Positions 36,701 through 47,402 of a stretch of DNA of 64,000 bases are shown here, in pieces. The position numbers and the translations under genes were made by a program. This DNA comes from Liolophura sinensis (taxonomy: Eukaryota; Mollusca; Polyplacophora; Chitonida; Chitonidae): contig NC_088301.1 in the NCBI RefSeq assembly GCF_032854445.1, positions 47,425,116 to 47,489,115 on the forward strand. The letters are read 5' to 3'. The stretch's first letter is position 1; each line of letters opens with the position of its first letter. The notes under the pieces are model-generated. The model was not told the DNA's origin and did no database searches. It saw only the letters and a program-made list of their open reading frames with translations.

Positions 36701-38066
36701 TTGCTATGACACCATATCTGTGGGATCAAACCTGGCATCAGACAGGGAACGCCTTACAGGGAACGTCTCTGCAGATTGTCGTGGGTTTTGTGCGGGCTCT
36801 GCACAGTTTCCTTCTACCATAAGGCTAAATGAATCGTACATAGGACTTTAAAAATGGAACTTGTTGATGCCTTATTTGGTGCTCAGCACAAAGAGGTTAG
36901 AGGAAGGAAACAAGACTGGTTGGCCCAGTGTAATTATAATGTGGGTGGGGTGTCATGTCTGGTGCCTGCAGCTGTGGCATCCTCATTTTTGACTGAAAAA
37001 AAAATGTAAAATTTTAAATGTGTTAAAACCCAAGTATACATACAAATATACATATCTGTATGTCACATGTGAGAAAGTTTATCAGTAACATGCTAAGGGC
37101 TGGTAGGTTGCCCTGGGCACTCTGGTTTCCTCTAACCAAAAAATATTCAATAATATTTGATGTCCTGTAAGAATCTCTGACAGGCTCTTAACACAAATGG
37201 ACAAAACAAGGGTCCTCACCATTGAAGTACCAGTATTAAATTGTATTCTAAACTACATGTAGCTGGGTTATGTTCTGATTGAGGTCATAATAAAAACTGT
37301 GCATGGAGTGTCTGTAAGTGTGCTTGCCAATACAGGTAGGAGTGTACGCAAGGAATCAGGTGTCAGGGTATTTTGACTTGATAAATTGTCATATCTGATA
37401 ACAACACAGTAGTGTTTTATTTAGTGTAGAGAATAATAGAAGTAATATTGAAAGGGGTGTTTAACCCAAGGTAAACATGTATATCCCACCTGTCAATTTC
37501 ATGTTACTCACACTCGTCCACATGGAAATAAGTAGGCCTACTGTACATGTACGAAACCAGTAAGTGTGCCAGTATATCACTATATTTTAACACTTTTAGA
37601 ATGATGAGGAAACTGGGGATGTGTTTTGTAATGGTAGCTCAGATGTGTCTGGTTCCCATGAAAACGGTGTCCCAGCAGCACAGACCACAAGGGCAGATAA
37701 CTCCCATCAGGAAGAGGAAATGGACACAGGTATTATACCAATCAGTTTGTTTGATTGATACTAAAATGGTTTCAGGTAGTGCATGTACAATAGTGTATTT
37801 GCCCATTCGTTTGGCATTGGATGTCTATATATATGTATAGTAATACAAATTATGAATAGTTGAACATTTTAATACTTTTACACTTTTTAATGTTTGAGAT
37901 GACTGAAGTTGTCAGCCTGCATGTTGGAATTATTTAGTTTAAAAAAGGATTACCAAAATATCCAAGGAATGGTTCATTTATTAACTTTGAATTATTACTT
38001 TTTCTCTCAGGTGATGTGGAGGCTGATGATGGGTGGACAGTTGTGAAGAAAGGCAAAAGGAGATGA
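30788..38066 (+). CDS. TSR2: TSR2 pre-rRNA processing / eS26 escortin, complete
   Basis: Six exons: 30788-30862, 34793-34883, 35258-35349, 36467-36598, 37600-37729 and 38011-38066. Phases match; 576 bp, 191 aa, the same length as human TSR2. Landmarks are WTVLELAINHGFGGAHSQEK, the acidic ELEDFLADVLNTEFDTIAED, and the C-terminus DDGWTVVKKGKRR, matching human EDGWTIVRRKK. In yeast and humans TSR2 carries ribosomal protein eS26 (RPS26) from its importin to nascent 40S particles and is needed for 18S rRNA maturation. The acidic tail encoded by exons 5 and 6 is weakly conserved, as usual in the family. Intron 1 is 3.9 kb and holds a Tc1-type transposon, a minisatellite and a SINE. Poly(A) signal AATAAA lies at 38403. 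Confidence 0.95.
31580..33108 (+). mobile_element. Tc1-type (DD34E) DNA transposon, nearly intact
   Basis: Terminal inverted repeats begin CTATCCAAAAAAAGAAACGC at the left, with the exact reverse complement at the right (33089-33108), and TA dinucleotides flank both ends, the usual Tc1/mariner target. The element is 1529 bp and carries a transposase frame at 31907-32914. Inner flanks of the repeats differ, so only about 24 bp are inverted. It sits in TSR2 intron 1 in the same direction as the gene. The tidy ends and almost open frame suggest a fairly recent insertion. Confidence 0.95.
31907..32914 (+). pseudogene. Tc1 transposase with one in-frame stop
   Basis: The frame opens MPRLNTVTRNIAIGRLQAGE and is 335 codons long, the usual Tc1 length. 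An N-terminal paired-like helix-turn-helix part includes SISRRLHVSQSTIS, followed by a GRPR hook. The catalytic triad is visible: Asp in WFSDESRF, Asp in FQQDNARPHTA, and Glu in LNPIEHLWDEL. There are 34 residues between the second Asp and the Glu. One TAG at 32594-32596 interrupts the frame between the first and second catalytic Asp; otherwise it is open to its natural stop. As written this copy should not give a full transposase. Confidence 0.93.
33185..34115 (+). repeat. minisatellite, unit about 21 bp, split by a SINE
   Basis: Units like GGAATGACACTGATATCACA repeat with decay at 33190-33372 and again at about 33830-34115. A SINE lies at the end of the first block and about 280 bp of other sequence lies between, with a few unit-like remnants (GGAATGACATT near 33558). 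It lies in TSR2 intron 1, just right of the Tc1 element. Confidence 0.8.
33374..33552 (+). repeat. 5'-truncated SINE inside the minisatellite
   Basis: It begins at CCAGCTCATGCTGGTTTCC, just after box B, and keeps GATGGTCATGGGTTTCCC, CACCATAATGCTGGC, TATAAGTGAAATATTCTTGA and the ATAAATAAAT tail. It is the 3' three quarters of the common SINE. A minisatellite unit ends right before it and another starts right after. Confidence 0.8.
35649..36384. mobile_element. foldback element with AGGCCATC ends
   Basis: The left end AGGCCATCATTAAAAATATG is mirrored by the right end, which on the minus strand reads AGGCCATCCTTAAAATTCTT. About 37 bp are inverted on each side, ending in GGTAACCC-like sequence. 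The interior has two diverged direct copies of a segment with ACTTGTGCRTGC, a CAATTG and a CCCATTT/CCCTTT end. It has no coding capacity and lies in TSR2 intron 3. It is a non-autonomous DNA element, superfamily unknown. Confidence 0.7.
36660..36850 (+). repeat. diverged tRNA-derived SINE in TSR2 intron 4
   Basis: GCATGGTTGAGTGGTTAAGA is a good box A and GGGATCAAACCTGGC a weak box B. A body with GTCGTGGGTTTTGTGCGGGC and CACAGTTTCCTTCTACCATA matches the middle of the common SINE (TCGTGGGTTTCC, GGTTTCCTCCCACCATA). The A/T tail is absent. Confidence 0.6.
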
Positions 38067-39740
38067 TACTGATATTGAGTTCATTTTACATATATTTATT
38101 TAGTTTTTATGGATAGATTGTATGAATGTCATATAGTGTAAATATTAACCATCCTCCTTTTAGAGTGAAGTACCAGTAAAGGAAATCACTGAGAAAATTT
38201 CAAATTCAAGTTTTAATACCTTTATTTTAGGCCATAAAAATTAATGAAATGTTTCTCAGAAACTTTCTGGGGGGAAAAAATGGGCAGGCAATATATAAAC
38301 ATTGGCATGTTAATGAAATTCATTGAAGTTTGAGTTGCGAGAATAAGTAGTTTTTAGAACCTAGTAAAAAAAGTTTTTAAATTGATTGTATATTAAATCT
38401 TCAATAAAAATAAAATTTAAAAAAGTAGCCTCATTGTGAATGTATCCGGGGAAATAAATGCTTTTCCACCCATTTTTTCAGCAACAAAAAAAGTGAGAAA
38501 CAATTTTTTTGGCCTTATGTTAGTATTGGTTATTATTGTTTTTTATTGGACTGAATAAAAAACTTTCAGTACTTGAATTGTGTGGTGGACAGTATTGGTA
38601 ATTTTTTGATGCCAGTTATGTCAGTTTACATGCATTTTCACTTGTGAACAAAACTCTTGAACTAATTCTACCTGTTCACATAAACATGCTATTCCAAGAT
38701 TATGAATAAGTAGGCCCACAGTGTATGGTTTCATCACTGACACTTAGGATGATCAAAATAAACCAGCAAATATTATTTAACATTTAGCTACATTTAATTC
38801 AAATGAAATCTATAAAAGGGTGGGGAGCACTTTATCCAGATATTATTCAATAATATGTACTTCCCAGCTACCTACATATATTTAACTTTTGACTTGAAAA
38901 TGTGGTGTTTGACATTGAAAGTAAATCTAGTGAGCTATCCAATCAGACAGGAGTGCTAAATCTGCTCCAACTAACAACTTAAATGTTTTCCAGCCTTTTC
39001 TACCTTTATTTTCGAAGAGCATACAGGTAAAGGCTATTTCAATACCTTTGTATGTATAGCATAGTCATGAGAATAGGGTTTTTTTTTTTAAATTTTCACC
39101 AAGAAAATGCAAGACAAATTATTAAGATGGGAAATAGGAAATGGCCATAGCAGCACACGGCAATGTTTTGTAGTCTTAAATTAATGTTAGGTTAAGTGAC
39201 ATTGTCCAGGTGCTAAAGGGTGAATGTAACAGGGTGATATATATGCAATATCTCTACCTCTGGGCCGGGGGAATTTGACTTTAGTATGGTGGTAGATCGC
39301 TGGTTCAAATCTCCAGTTGCTGAGCCTCGTCACATTTACTGTGTTTAATTTAGTGTGAGAAGACCACGGGTGAGAACTGTTTCATTCTGTATTTGTCAAA
39401 TAAACCTATTATGATAGACAGTGTTATGAAAAGAAGACAGTGTATGAAATGTACTGAAAATGTGTTGCTTTCTGTGCACTATTGTTTCATTTGTTGTCAT
39501 CTTCTATTCTTTACATGGAAATGACACATGGGTATGCCAGGTGTATGTGGAGGCAACAGCTTAAAAATTTCATTGTTGGAAACCTACTGTAATATGAAAT
39601 GGTGACGTTAGATGCAGACTGATTCTTTCTAGCTCACATCTGTTATAGGTTATATTTTCATCTTTTTGGACACCATACTACTTTAAAACTTATATGCAAA
39701 TCAGCATGAGGTAAGAGATAATTGATTGTTTTGGTTTAGG

Positions 39741-40147
39741 TTAATTACTTATTTATTTTATTGGTGTTTTACGTTATAGCTTCTTTCAGAGGCATTTAGG
39801 AATTGGGATGGTATAGATTGACAGAGGCATTACTTATGGATAACAATTCCTGGATTTATTGTGTTGGTGACGTTTTGATGTAGGTTCTTACATCGTTATC
39901 AAACGATGTAAGAACCTACATCAAAGCATATCAAACGATGTAAGAACCTACATCAAAATGTCACTAACACAATAAATCCAGGAATTATTATCTATAAGTA
40001 ATGCCTCTGTCAATCTGTTTTACGTCAGTTAAGAATATTTCACTTATCCAACCGCGCTCAGCATTATGGTGGGAGGAAACTGAGCAGAGCTCATGACCTA
40101 TGACCATCTTCAGGTTGCTGACAGATCTTCACACCTACGGCCATAGG
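39741..40147 (-). repeat. SINE split by a foldback insertion
   Basis: The left part, 39741-39774, has the reversed tail and ATTGGTGTTTTACGT. The right part, from 40017, repeats GTTTTACGT and carries on with AAGAATATTTCACTTATCC, CAGCATTATGGTGGGAGGAA and CTACGGCCATAGG. Joined, the two match the 3' two thirds of the common SINE with 9 bases duplicated at the break. The tRNA-like head is missing. Confidence 0.85.
39775..40016. mobile_element. long-TIR foldback element inserted in the SINE
   Basis: From 39815 to 40016 the DNA is an almost perfect inverted repeat with arms of about 83 bp and only about four differences; each arm starts AGATTGACAGAGGCATTAC at the outside. The right arm has an extra 32-bp inner copy of the AACGATGTAAGAACC segment. 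Forty further bases at the left end (39775-39814) hold a second, diverged CAGAGGCATTTA. The 9-bp duplication GTTTTACGT (39766-39774 and 40017-40025) and long TIRs suggest a Mutator-like MITE; that assignment is inference. Confidence 0.8.
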
Positions 40148-42372
40148 TTTATCTTAATTAAGGTATTAATGTCATGTATGTGGTTATATTGTTTTGTTAT
40201 TGAATGTCGTAAATAAATGCAGATAGTCATTAATAAATGTAGGTCTACTTTTCTCATCTAGACTTTATGTATTCTTCCTATGGTGACTACCTTTTACTGT
40301 GAGTTTTTGTCTGTCTGATTCTGCTGGTGAGGCTGTGACTTTAAGTCAGGAACTTTTTGACGGCGCAATGATTTCTTCAAGACCTTTTGGTTTTCTTCAC
40401 CCATTGTCCAGATTAATACAAGGGACAGAATGCCCAGAGTGGAAGGGGCTATCTGTAATTATCCAAGGGTCTAGGGGTCTTCCCAACAATTGGCTGTTCC
40501 CTAGAAAAAAGCAGGGGTACTGAAGCCCCTCTCCAATCCTTGCTTTTGTGTAAAATATTTTCAAATATAACTTAGAACACTAATCAAATGAAAAAAAGTA
40601 TGTATTCTTGAACTCGGTGTTACAATACACATATCCCCTAAAGGAGGCAAAAGTGTAGATTATGAGGAAAAAAACGTGCTAATCAAAGAGAGCTTTGTCT
40701 TTATTTATCTGTTTACAGTTCAAATTGTAACCAACCTCTCAGAAAATACCAATCTCGCCTATTTGTGACGTATGGTATTAAAACGGTCATATAGTTTTGA
40801 GCGATTTATAATGTGAGTTGCTTTATGATTCTTTAAGTTAATCATGTGCTCATGGATATAAACTCCATAGATGGGTCTTCTGATACGTAATACATGCATA
40901 TAAGACTGTAGATCCTGTGCCTTTGTGCCCTTCTAGACCATGCTTCTGATCTGCTGCTCAATGAAAGGGACACCACGTACCAGTTAGCTTTATAATATAT
41001 TTAAGCTGCTTTTGAGTGCATACTGAAAAACAAGCCAATTACACTTTTTAAATGAATCAAACTCTGTCATTCTATGGTAATATTGGTACCAAAGTGATGT
41101 AATTTCATGAAACTCCTTCCATACCTGACTGACCAATGATTCTACATGTACGTTGAAGTGTTCCCATGCATTATGTTTGAAATCAAACGTTGTCACATGT
41201 TGTACGCAGGCCTACACACATGGGAATTGCGGTTTAGAGGAAACAACCATCGGTTCTACTTTTAACAGGGTTTTTAATGATAGTAGGTGTTTGCCTTAGT
41301 CATACTGGTTGTTTTTCCCATTTAGTTATTTTGAGGTGTAGGCGCACCCCTGTCCTCGGGTATTCCTACATGTAACTTATCCTTCGTGGCCCATTTATGT
41401 GAGAAGAAAAAACCGGATGCAGGGATCGGTGGCAGTAGGGACGAATCCGTACGAACCCACTCACTGCTTTACGTGTAGTGACTAGTAGAATAGCTTAGCA
41501 CATGTTCAATGATTCAAACCTAATGTAATTTTAGGCCAGCCGTTGACGGAAAATATGTATAATAAAGAGGGGTACTTAATAGGCCTAAAAATACCTCCCA
41601 AAATGAAATTTTTTAAACAAAAATTCCGGCGCATAATTATCTTCATTTGGCATAGAAACATAATCTTTATTTTATAGTTCCCTTTCATGCATCCTTCAAG
41701 TTCCAACCCCTGAGATACGGGGAGTAAAAATATTGTTCGCGAAAAGTGATCTCGCGTTCAAATATACGCCCCCTCCATAGTGCACTGCAGTCGCTCTCCA
41801 GTCCATGGAGGCCAGAAAGTTCACAGTGGGGAAAACCCAACCCTTACTCATCTGTGCCCGCTTGCACAAAGTGACTGTATACCATACTGTTGAATTTAGA
41901 GTTGACTGTAAAAATAATTCACGCCGCTCGCACGAAGGAGTTGTAAGGCGATTGTAGTTTTTTGACGTTACAATCGCAATCGTAGACCAAATTTGACTCG
42001 TACATAAAAGTGGCCAGGGCAAAGGCTAATGGAGAATGTACCGGCGATTAGCTTTTGTTGCCTTCATTATCACAAGAGTTACACACAATAATGATTCAGC
42101 AGCTAGCAACAACAACATATGAAAGAAATGTTCGTAACATCTTTTTAAGACAATTACATTGCACATTTTAAACTTGAGGGTGGTGTCACGTAGTACAGTT
42201 ATTGAAGAAAGAGCTTTTCATTACTAACATCTGAGAAGGAGCTCATTGGCTAAGAATAATGTCACCCTAGCATTTACAACTGCTGCGATTACTCATCGGA
42301 TATAGTGATAGTGAAACTAGATAAGTAGGGTTTTTTGAAGAAAATGAAAACTAATCTTCAAGGCGTCAGTGC

Positions 42373-42380
42373 TATATAAA
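42373..42380 (+). promoter_or_regulatory. TATA box of the kinase-like gene
   Basis: TATATAAA lies 83 bp before the ATG chosen at 42463, which would give a 5' UTR of about 50-60 bases if transcription starts about 30 bases on. None of the other genes in the window shows such a clear TATA box. It is called by sequence and position only. Confidence 0.5.
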
Positions 42381-42462
42381 TGACAAGTGGAAAGAAGACA
42401 GGTGAAGCTTGTAATGTGTTGAATGATGCAGTCGTGTGCGTGACTTCGTGTACCGGTCGGCA

Positions 42463-43914
42463 ATGGAGCCCAGAATGCATTACATGGAGAGAATTGAGTT
42501 TTATTTGCCTCCAACTATTGCAGTTCATGGTGAAGACGTGGTAGATGGTCCTTCTCCAGTCGGATCTGCTCAAAATGATGTCGACCATGGGCCAACAACA
42601 CAGCAGAGTGCTCAGGGGAGTACTGTAACTCAGCCAACTGATAATGAGGACAGAAGGTCCTTCTCATTTGGAGCTGCCAACACATCGGTAGATGTGACTG
42701 ATTCATTCAGAGAGAATGTCAGTAAACTGTCTGCTGAACAGCGTTTGATCTTGGATTTCCTGGTTGAAGATTTAAGTAAAGGGAGATGTAAACTGAATTT
42801 TTGCGAGGAGACAAGGAAAGTGGTTGTCCATGACATAAAACAGGAATCGCAGTTTGCAGCAAAAATTCCTGAACGCACTTTGAAAATAGCAAACAAATTA
42901 AAAGCAGATAATAAACAGCTAGAGACCAAGGAATTTTGTGACTTTATTGACAGAATAAAGCACATGAAACCCCCAGGTGGTGTGGTGCTAAAGGATGATA
43001 TGGTTACACTTGGTCCACTTCAAAGATACAGAGAAGGAATAGAGTTCTTCATAATACCAGATGTTACTCTTGGTAAAGGTCTTAATGCCACCATCCGAGT
43101 GTTGGAAGATAAAGGATCTATGTGTAGACATGCACTAAAATCTGTTATGGTGAATAACTTTCAAAGCAATGAAATTCGGGCAATGGTTGCCTTGAAAGAT
43201 TACCAGATTTGTCCTGAGCTATATGCATGTCGTCTGTATGAGAACGAGGTCTCGCTATACATGGAAAAACTGGATAATTGTGTTACACTTGAAGAGGTCA
43301 TTAGGCAGCTTCCAAGCATTGAGCATAATCCACATCATCGTTTCAACTTTGCCTTGTACATTTTGCTCAAACTGTCAAAAATTGTCAACACAATACATGT
43401 ATGCGGCTGGTTCCACTGTGACTTGCATAGTGGAAATGTGGTGATGCAGAGAGCAAACAGTAATGATGTGAAACTTAAAGTCATAGACTTTGGAAATGCT
43501 AAAGGCTCTAGAGAAACTAGTAAAAGTGAAGACAAGGTCAACGCTAGTAAATCTGATGTTTGCAATATGCTAAGGCAATTTTGTAGTTTAGTTTTACTTG
43601 GTGACTGGTTTGAAGACTTATTTGACTTTGAGAAAAATTTTGATCGTGTGATCAAAGAAGTGGCCAATACAGTTCTACCATCAGACTTGACACAATATCT
43701 GTTGTCTATAATACAAAATGGGTTTAATCTTAAAGCAGTGTTTGACCATGAGGCATTTATCAGCAAATTGCCAGGCCATTCTCACAATATTCATGCTGAG
43801 GACATTTCCATCGTAGTTGAGAAACTAGAATTTACAACTGAGTCAGACTTCACTGATCTTCATTCTAGTCAGAGGAAAGATTTGTTGCCCTGTATGGAAA
43901 AGCTTTACGTGTAA
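42463..43914 (+). CDS. single-exon protein-kinase-like gene, unassigned
   Basis: One open frame encodes 483 aa from ATG 42463; the frame is open 27 bases further up without another ATG. Residues 1-75 are low complexity and acidic/polar. Residues 76-190 are mixed helical sequence I do not recognise. A kinase domain follows at about 190-420. Lys226 in HALKSVM fits the VAIK lysine. FHCDLHSGN has Asp320 and Asn325 of the catalytic loop, with Cys in place of the usual Arg of HRD. VIDFGNAKG has Asp342 of DFG. The glycine loop is weak (LGKGLNATI). The DLHSGN form is common in tyrosine-kinase-like kinases of protists and fungi. The key residues are present, so it may be active. The substrate is unknown. 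The lack of introns, unlike all neighbours, suggests a retrogene or a lineage-specific family. Confidence 0.85.
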   Translation: MEPRMHYMERIEFYLPPTIAVHGEDVVDGPSPVGSAQNDVDHGPTTQQSAQGSTVTQPTDNEDRRSFSFGAANTSVDVTDSFRENVSKLSAEQRLILDFLVEDLSKGRCKLNFCEETRKVVVHDIKQESQFAAKIPERTLKIANKLKADNKQLETKEFCDFIDRIKHMKPPGGVVLKDDMVTLGPLQRYREGIEFFIIPDVTLGKGLNATIRVLEDKGSMCRHALKSVMVNNFQSNEIRAMVALKDYQICPELYACRLYENEVSLYMEKLDNCVTLEEVIRQLPSIEHNPHHRFNFALYILLKLSKIVNTIHVCGWFHCDLHSGNVVMQRANSNDVKLKVIDFGNAKGSRETSKSEDKVNASKSDVCNMLRQFCSLVLLGDWFEDLFDFEKNFDRVIKEVANTVLPSDLTQYLLSIIQNGFNLKAVFDHEAFISKLPGHSHNIHAEDISIVVEKLEFTTESDFTDLHSSQRKDLLPCMEKLYV

Positions 43915-44322
43915 AGCGATCACATGCTCTTTGCTAGGGACAGTGGATGTTTGCACATGTAGTCAGTTGGGCCTCTGATTTATAGAAACTATTGTTTTGA
44001 CTGCTTTTATTGATGTCCTATTTTTGCCATGTTCTGAAGGCACAGCATGTCACTTTAAGCTCAGCATTTTTCAAAAGTGTTGTTTTAATGCATTTATGTG
44101 CATCTAAAAGTGCATTTTTGCATACCTGCATAACTTTACAGGGAATACTGTAATAGACAAGTTAGCATATGCATAATTTATGAATAATTTTTCTTGAAGT
44201 AGACATGGATTAGATATGCTTCTGTATGTGTAGTATGGTAACAGATTACTTTTTTGACTGTAGAAATGTATAGTTTTTGTTGTATTTATGTCACACACAT
44301 CAAAGAGAGTTAATTATGATCT

Positions 44323-44540
44323 TGGTGCCTCAGTGACCTGTGTGACGCTATAACATGGGAGCATCTCATCAATTTGGTTGCTGTGAGTTCAAGTTCAGCT
44401 CATGCTGGCATCCTCTTCGGTCATACGTGGGAAGGCCTGACAGCAACCTCAGGCTTTGTCCGGTTTGCTCCCACCGTAATGCTGGCCTCCTTTGTATAAG
44501 TGAAATATTACATCGTAAAACACAAACCAAATAAATAAAT
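44323..44540 (+). repeat. full-length tRNA-derived SINE with target duplication
   Basis: The head is TGGTGCCTCAGTGACCTG (box A), then GCTGTGAGTTCAAGTTCAGC (box B), GTCATACGTGGGAAGGCCTG, CACCGTAATGCTGGC and an AAATAAATAAAT tail. It is flanked by AATTATGATCT at 44312-44322 and AATTATGCTCT at 44541-44551, an 11-bp target-site duplication with one change. Confidence 0.9.
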
Positions 44541-44859
44541 AATTATGCTCTCCATGTTTTTGGTGTTTTTGCCAATGTTTTACACATGACATTTATCAAC
44601 CCTCTTTCTTATTGGAGTACTGTATTTACCAGTACCAAGAAAATATGTTACAACATGTTCATAGGCTTTAATTTTTGTTCATTTGTCATGTTTGAACCAA
44701 ATATTACACTGAAATTTGTTTTCAACACACATAGACCATGTTTTTTACTGTCTTCCACATAATGTGTGCAATGATTTGGATGTTCCTTGCCATCAGCAAA
44801 AATATTAATATATTTGTTACATATATACTATGCTGTTATTTAATACTGTCAGTCGAGAG

Positions 44860-45345
44860 TGGGCTGTGGCTAAGGAATTAATGTGTTATTTTTCAATTAT
44901 TAGGACAGGTGAACGTTGTTTTAATCCAGGCCTTGGACAAGGAATTTGTGTTTTCATTGTTCATAAGGCCTATTATGGTGAAAATATGCAGTTAAGGAAG
45001 CTTTTGTGGTAATTTGAGAAGTCTTAACTTTTTTTGAAGATCACATGTTGTCCACCAATATGCATGTCTGCATGTTTTTTTTTTTAACCATGTAGCCATC
45101 AGTTTTGACCAAAGCTGCTATTTCACTTCATTTAATTCTCTGCCATGTTGCTGGCTTTTCCAGTGTGGCCTATAACTCACAAAGATAAGGAAAGACATCT
45201 GTATGTCGTATGTAGTAAAGTTGATCCGTAATTTGCCAAAGGTCAGTGGTTTACTCTGGCCCTACAGTTCCCTCCGCCATGAAATTGACATCAGTACAAC
45301 TAGAAGTGAAGAATTTTCGAGTAGGGCATTAAGTAAAGATTGGGC
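44860..45345 (+). repeat. old SINE of the second type
   Basis: The start GTGGGCTGTGGCTAAGGAAT resembles a box A and GTTTTAATCCAGGCC a decayed box B. The 3' part, TTGCCAAAGGTCAGTGGTTT, CCCTCCGCCATGAAATTGAC and TTCGAGTAGGGCATTAAGTA, matches the SINE at 23075-23362. The middle is hard to align, so it may hold extra sequence. Confidence 0.5.
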
Positions 45346-45751
45346 ATTCCATGACAGACGTTGCCAGGAATACAACATTTATATTGCTTAAATATGTCAT
45401 ATATTATGGTTACAACTTGCACAGATTCAGATTTAGGCTGGAGTGGTACAGTGAAATATTAATTTGAGCATAAATCAGATTATTTTCAGTTTGCGATACT
45501 AATCCAATATAGAATCAATGTATTGTGTTGTACACTGACAGGTATACATTGTAGTGGTATATATACATAATATCATAATATACATAAGTTTACAAGTTTA
45601 TGATGCATTGCCTGTTTATTTGCTTTGCTCTTGTGCATTGGTGGGTAAATTAACTGGGTAACAGGTCTACCAAAGCTTGTAATAACTCTTGCCAAAATAT
45701 GCATGTACATATATAAAGACCTAGTCTAATTAAAACATCTTGTTTTAAATG

Positions 45752-45905
45752 TATGTGAAAATTGTTTTTTCATAGATGATCTGAACATATGTATGCGTAC
45801 TTACTCTAATAGCAAATCTTGTCTTTAATTTATGTGAAAACTGTTTTGTCATAGATGATCTGAGCATGCACTGTACACTTGATTTTATGGTAAAGATTTA
45901 AACTG
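45752..45905 (+). repeat. tandem duplication, period 79 bp
   Basis: TATGTGAAAATTG...CATAGATGATCTGAACAT at 45752 is repeated at 45831 as TATGTGAAAACTG...CATAGATGATCTGAGCAT. Two diverged copies are visible. Confidence 0.75.
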
Positions 45906-45988
45906 AGGCAAAAATTTACAAATCCCAGGCTTACCAGTCTTTGTCATGGTCTATTAATAATGGCAGTCACTTCATACCCTGCGGGGAA

Positions 45989-46002
45989 GGGGGGGGGGGG
46001 GG
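45989..46002 (+). repeat. run of 14 G
   Basis: An uninterrupted G14 run, preceded by GCGGGGAA. Such a run can form G-quadruplexes and is often mis-sized in assemblies. Confidence 0.9.
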
Positions 46003-46299
46003 CTTCCGTGCCACTGCTTGTGGGCCTGAGGGACAATGTAAAGGTGGGTTAGACAGGTAGCACCAGTGTGTCAGTTATTTGTTTTGAAACGAAGTGTTAA
46101 AACGCACCTGTACAACTCAAGTGTATGAGTTATGTGATGTGAAAAGAAATGGTGGCATAAAAACGTACAAGCAAATTTTATGTTGGAACACTTCAACATG
46201 TACCAGTTCCCCATCATAGCTAGTAATATAATGTACATCTCTACCGAGTTGGAAATTAATTTTTCAAGACTTCTGTATTTGGAACCCGTTGTGCTTGGG

Positions 46300-46448
46300 T
46301 CTAGTTGTTATTAATATGTTATACACAATCCTCATTCTTTGTAATACCAGGTAGAGGAGTTCTGGTCCTAGGATATAGTTGCTGTGAATATGTTATACAT
46401 AATCCTCATTCTTTGTAATCCCAGGTAGATGAGTTCAGGACCTAGGAT
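46300..46448 (+). repeat. tandem duplication, period 74 bp
   Basis: Two copies contain ATATGTTATACACAATCCTC or ATATGTTATACATAATCCTC, then ATTCTTTGTAAT, CCAGGTAGA and a CCTAGGAT. They start at about 46314 and 46388 and are about 90 percent alike by eye. Confidence 0.85.
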
Positions 46449-47402
46449 CATGGAGCAATCTTGGATTTAAGTCATTACATTTGATATGTTCCTTTTGTGT
46501 TATTTTAGCTGAAATTTGTTGTACATTAACTTACCCAAAATTTATGTTGTTAAGCCATAGTTACCTAGTTACATCAGAAATAACATTTTTAAAGTGATTT
46601 AAAATTTTCACTGCAGTCTAAGGTCTCTTTGTGATCCCAGATGCAGGTCTTGTTTCAGTTGTGATGAACACATACTGGTAATTATTGTCACTACATGTGC
46701 AGTTAACTTTTCCTTTAGCAGTGACTTAATTTGCCTTGTACATGTAGAGCGGAGGATTAGAAATAATTTGCTGCAGTTTGCTGTTTATCAAGCCAGTGTT
46801 CAATGTACATAACATAGGCCATCCTTTAGTCTGGCCAAGCCTTAACATATTAAAAAGTTGAAAGAGACTAACTGGTAGCCATAGCGGTAAATACACATGA
46901 ACTGATGAAGAATTGTCCCACTTCAAGCTCTCTGTGCAAATAGTTCTTAAAATACTGCCTTGTCATGAAAACCTGTGTATCATGAAAAAAAGGAATAAGG
47001 CAACAGCAATTTAATTTTGTGTTTTATGGCAAGCTGACTAAAGAAGAAACCAAAGATGAAATGATAATAAAGGTCAAAATCTACCTTTGACTTTGTCTGA
47101 TCTCCATGTTTTTAGCTTGTGTAATACCCCAAGATTTGGGGTCTGAAAAGCAATGTTGAGGGGAAATATTTGGGGCTGTATCTCTAGGTACTGCATGTAA
47201 TGAACTGAGGTTTGGCTCCCATGTAGAGCATAATAATATGATGGGTATGTTCAGTCATTTGTTCACTGTGTGAATATTAAATACCATAAATTACAAAATT
47301 CATGACTAAGTATAAGTAATAAAATTGATGTTAAACAAAATGTTAGGGGTGGTATGACTACAAAATTTTACCTCAATAATGAGTGATGAAATCATGAATT
47401 AG

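Larger units (their letters stand above)
38067..42462. other. intergenic space between TSR2 and the kinase gene
   Basis: It starts with the TSR2 3' UTR; AATAAA at 38403-38408 is the likely poly(A) signal. A SINE with a foldback insert lies at 39741-40147. A tRNA-like fragment with GGTTCAAATC near 39310 may be another SINE relic. I see no coding exon; the open frames around 40300 and 41700-42020 resemble nothing known. Confidence 0.55.

Noticed and set aside
41696-42022. 108-codon open frame, minus strand, upstream of the kinase gene
   Set aside because: The protein resembles nothing known, and the DNA has CGCTTGCACAAAGTGACTGT-type sequence that looks like an old interspersed repeat.
42436-42462. 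Nine extra N-terminal codons before the kinase ATG
   Set aside because: The upstream start would be GTG. ATG 42463 is the first proper start after the TATA box, though a spliced 5' exon cannot be excluded.
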